Made by a program: the position numbers and the translations under genes. This document shows positions 63,658-64,000 of a DNA stretch of 64,000 nt, in pieces. Origin of the DNA: Saprospiraceae bacterium (GTDB lineage Bacteria > Bacteroidota > Bacteroidia > Chitinophagales > Saprospiraceae); contig JANQPA010000050.1 of NCBI GenBank assembly GCA_028285545.1, positions 62,001 through 126,000 of the forward strand, written 5' to 3'. The stretch's first letter is position 1, and every line of letters starts with the position of its first letter. The notes below the pieces were generated by a model. That model had not been told where the DNA came from, searched no databases, and saw nothing but the letters and a program-made list of their open reading frames with translations.

Positions 63658-64000
63658 ATGAAATTTGCTCTACCAAGAATCCAGTTCTTTTTAATTCTCC
63701 AAATCTTATCCTGTCAAGTCATTCTTGCACAGAATACTGTTCGTTTGTCTGATTTCTATCCTGCCGGGGATGCAATTGTCCAGGGAAGCAATTGTTTTCA
63801 ACTTACCCATGATCGCCAATGGTCTTCAGGTTCAATATGGTATAAAGAATCAATAGACCTCAGTTCTTCCTTTGATATGGAATTAGAACTAATGCTCGGC
63901 AGAAAAGATAGGGCGGGGGCAGACGGCATTGTTTTTGTTTTTCACCCACAGCGAATTAGAGTAGGATACGCCGGAGAGGGAATGGGATTTGCAGGACTGG
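63658..64000 (+). CDS. Secreted protein with L-type lectin-like domain (5' part only)
   Basis: The frame opens at ATG 63658 and runs off the window (114 complete codons). Signal peptide about 1-25 (FFLILQILSCQVILAQN). Then comes a domain with FQLTHDRQWSSGSIWYKESIDLSSSFDMELELMLG and GADGIVFVFHPQ and GYAGEGMGFAG. ADGIxFVF and G.GMGYxG are hallmarks of bacterial legume-lectin-like (L-type) domains, often at the start of very large adhesins or OmpA-like proteins in Bacteroidota. The rest lies beyond the window. Confidence 0.8.
   Translation, partial: MKFALPRIQFFLILQILSCQVILAQNTVRLSDFYPAGDAIVQGSNCFQLTHDRQWSSGSIWYKESIDLSSSFDMELELMLGRKDRAGADGIVFVFHPQRIRVGYAGEGMGFAGL

Overview
The window is AT-rich DNA from a member of the Bacteroidota. 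The evidence is two SusC/SusD-type outer-membrane pairs, a secreted protein with a type IX secretion (T9SS) C-terminal domain, sigma-ABfr-type promoter elements (TTTG-N19-TAnnTTTG), very little Shine-Dalgarno signal, and a CpsB-type PHP phosphatase with a fused GumC/Wzc kinase. Gene content would fit Saprospiria or a similar marine or sludge lineage, but the family assignment is a guess.

Region 1 (1 to about 41,000, all on the minus strand) is one very large surface-polysaccharide locus of 40 genes, still open at the left edge. It is read from a promoter near 41,000 towards base 1. The first gene is a small winged-helix regulator, followed by lhgO, wbpE, a wbpA-type dehydrogenase and a NusG/UpxY-like antiterminator. 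A 430-bp gap with a long inverted repeat comes next. Then come rmlA, a sugar epimerase, the export and length-control set (PHP phosphatase, Wza-like, Wzc-like), a sulfotransferase, wbpD/wbpB, an ABC exporter (Wzm/Wzt), a second sulfotransferase and a VioA/VioB-like pair. After these come twelve glycosyltransferases interleaved with an acetamidino-sugar module (HisH2, HisF2, WbpG), a second dehydrogenase/acetyltransferase/aminotransferase trio, another DegT aminotransferase, a hexapeptide acyltransferase, a Wzy-like membrane protein and a carbamoyltransferase. Together they predict a glycan rich in di-N-acylated and amidinated uronic acids and 4-amino-6-deoxy sugars, decorated by sulfate, acyl and carbamoyl groups.

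Region 2 (41,000-42,010) is a boundary island: a REP-associated (Y1/HUH) transposase next to a group of REP-like palindromes.

Region 3 (42,011-53,450) is mixed. It holds a T9SS-secreted protein, metH, and a plus-strand sulfate-activation operon (DUF2061 protein, cysC, cysD, cysN). That operon would make PAPS, the donor that the sulfotransferases of region 1 could use. A secreted YD-repeat protein and an S41-peptidase-like protein follow.

Region 4 (53,450-63,000) carries two separate SusC-SusD pairs on the minus strand, each ending in a clear intrinsic terminator, with no glycoside hydrolase beside them. The right edge holds the 5' end of a secreted L-type-lectin-like protein on the plus strand.

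The most interesting points are: (1) an L-2-hydroxyglutarate oxidase inside a Wbp-type pathway, which could close a cofactor-recycling loop; (2) two different WbpB/WlbA-type enzymes in one locus; (3) a glycosyltransferase that seems to start at an ATT codon overlapping the upstream stop; (4) a NusG-like gene followed by a large hairpin; and (5) a tandem DNA repeat encoding ten Gly-Tyr dipeptides at the Wzc tail.
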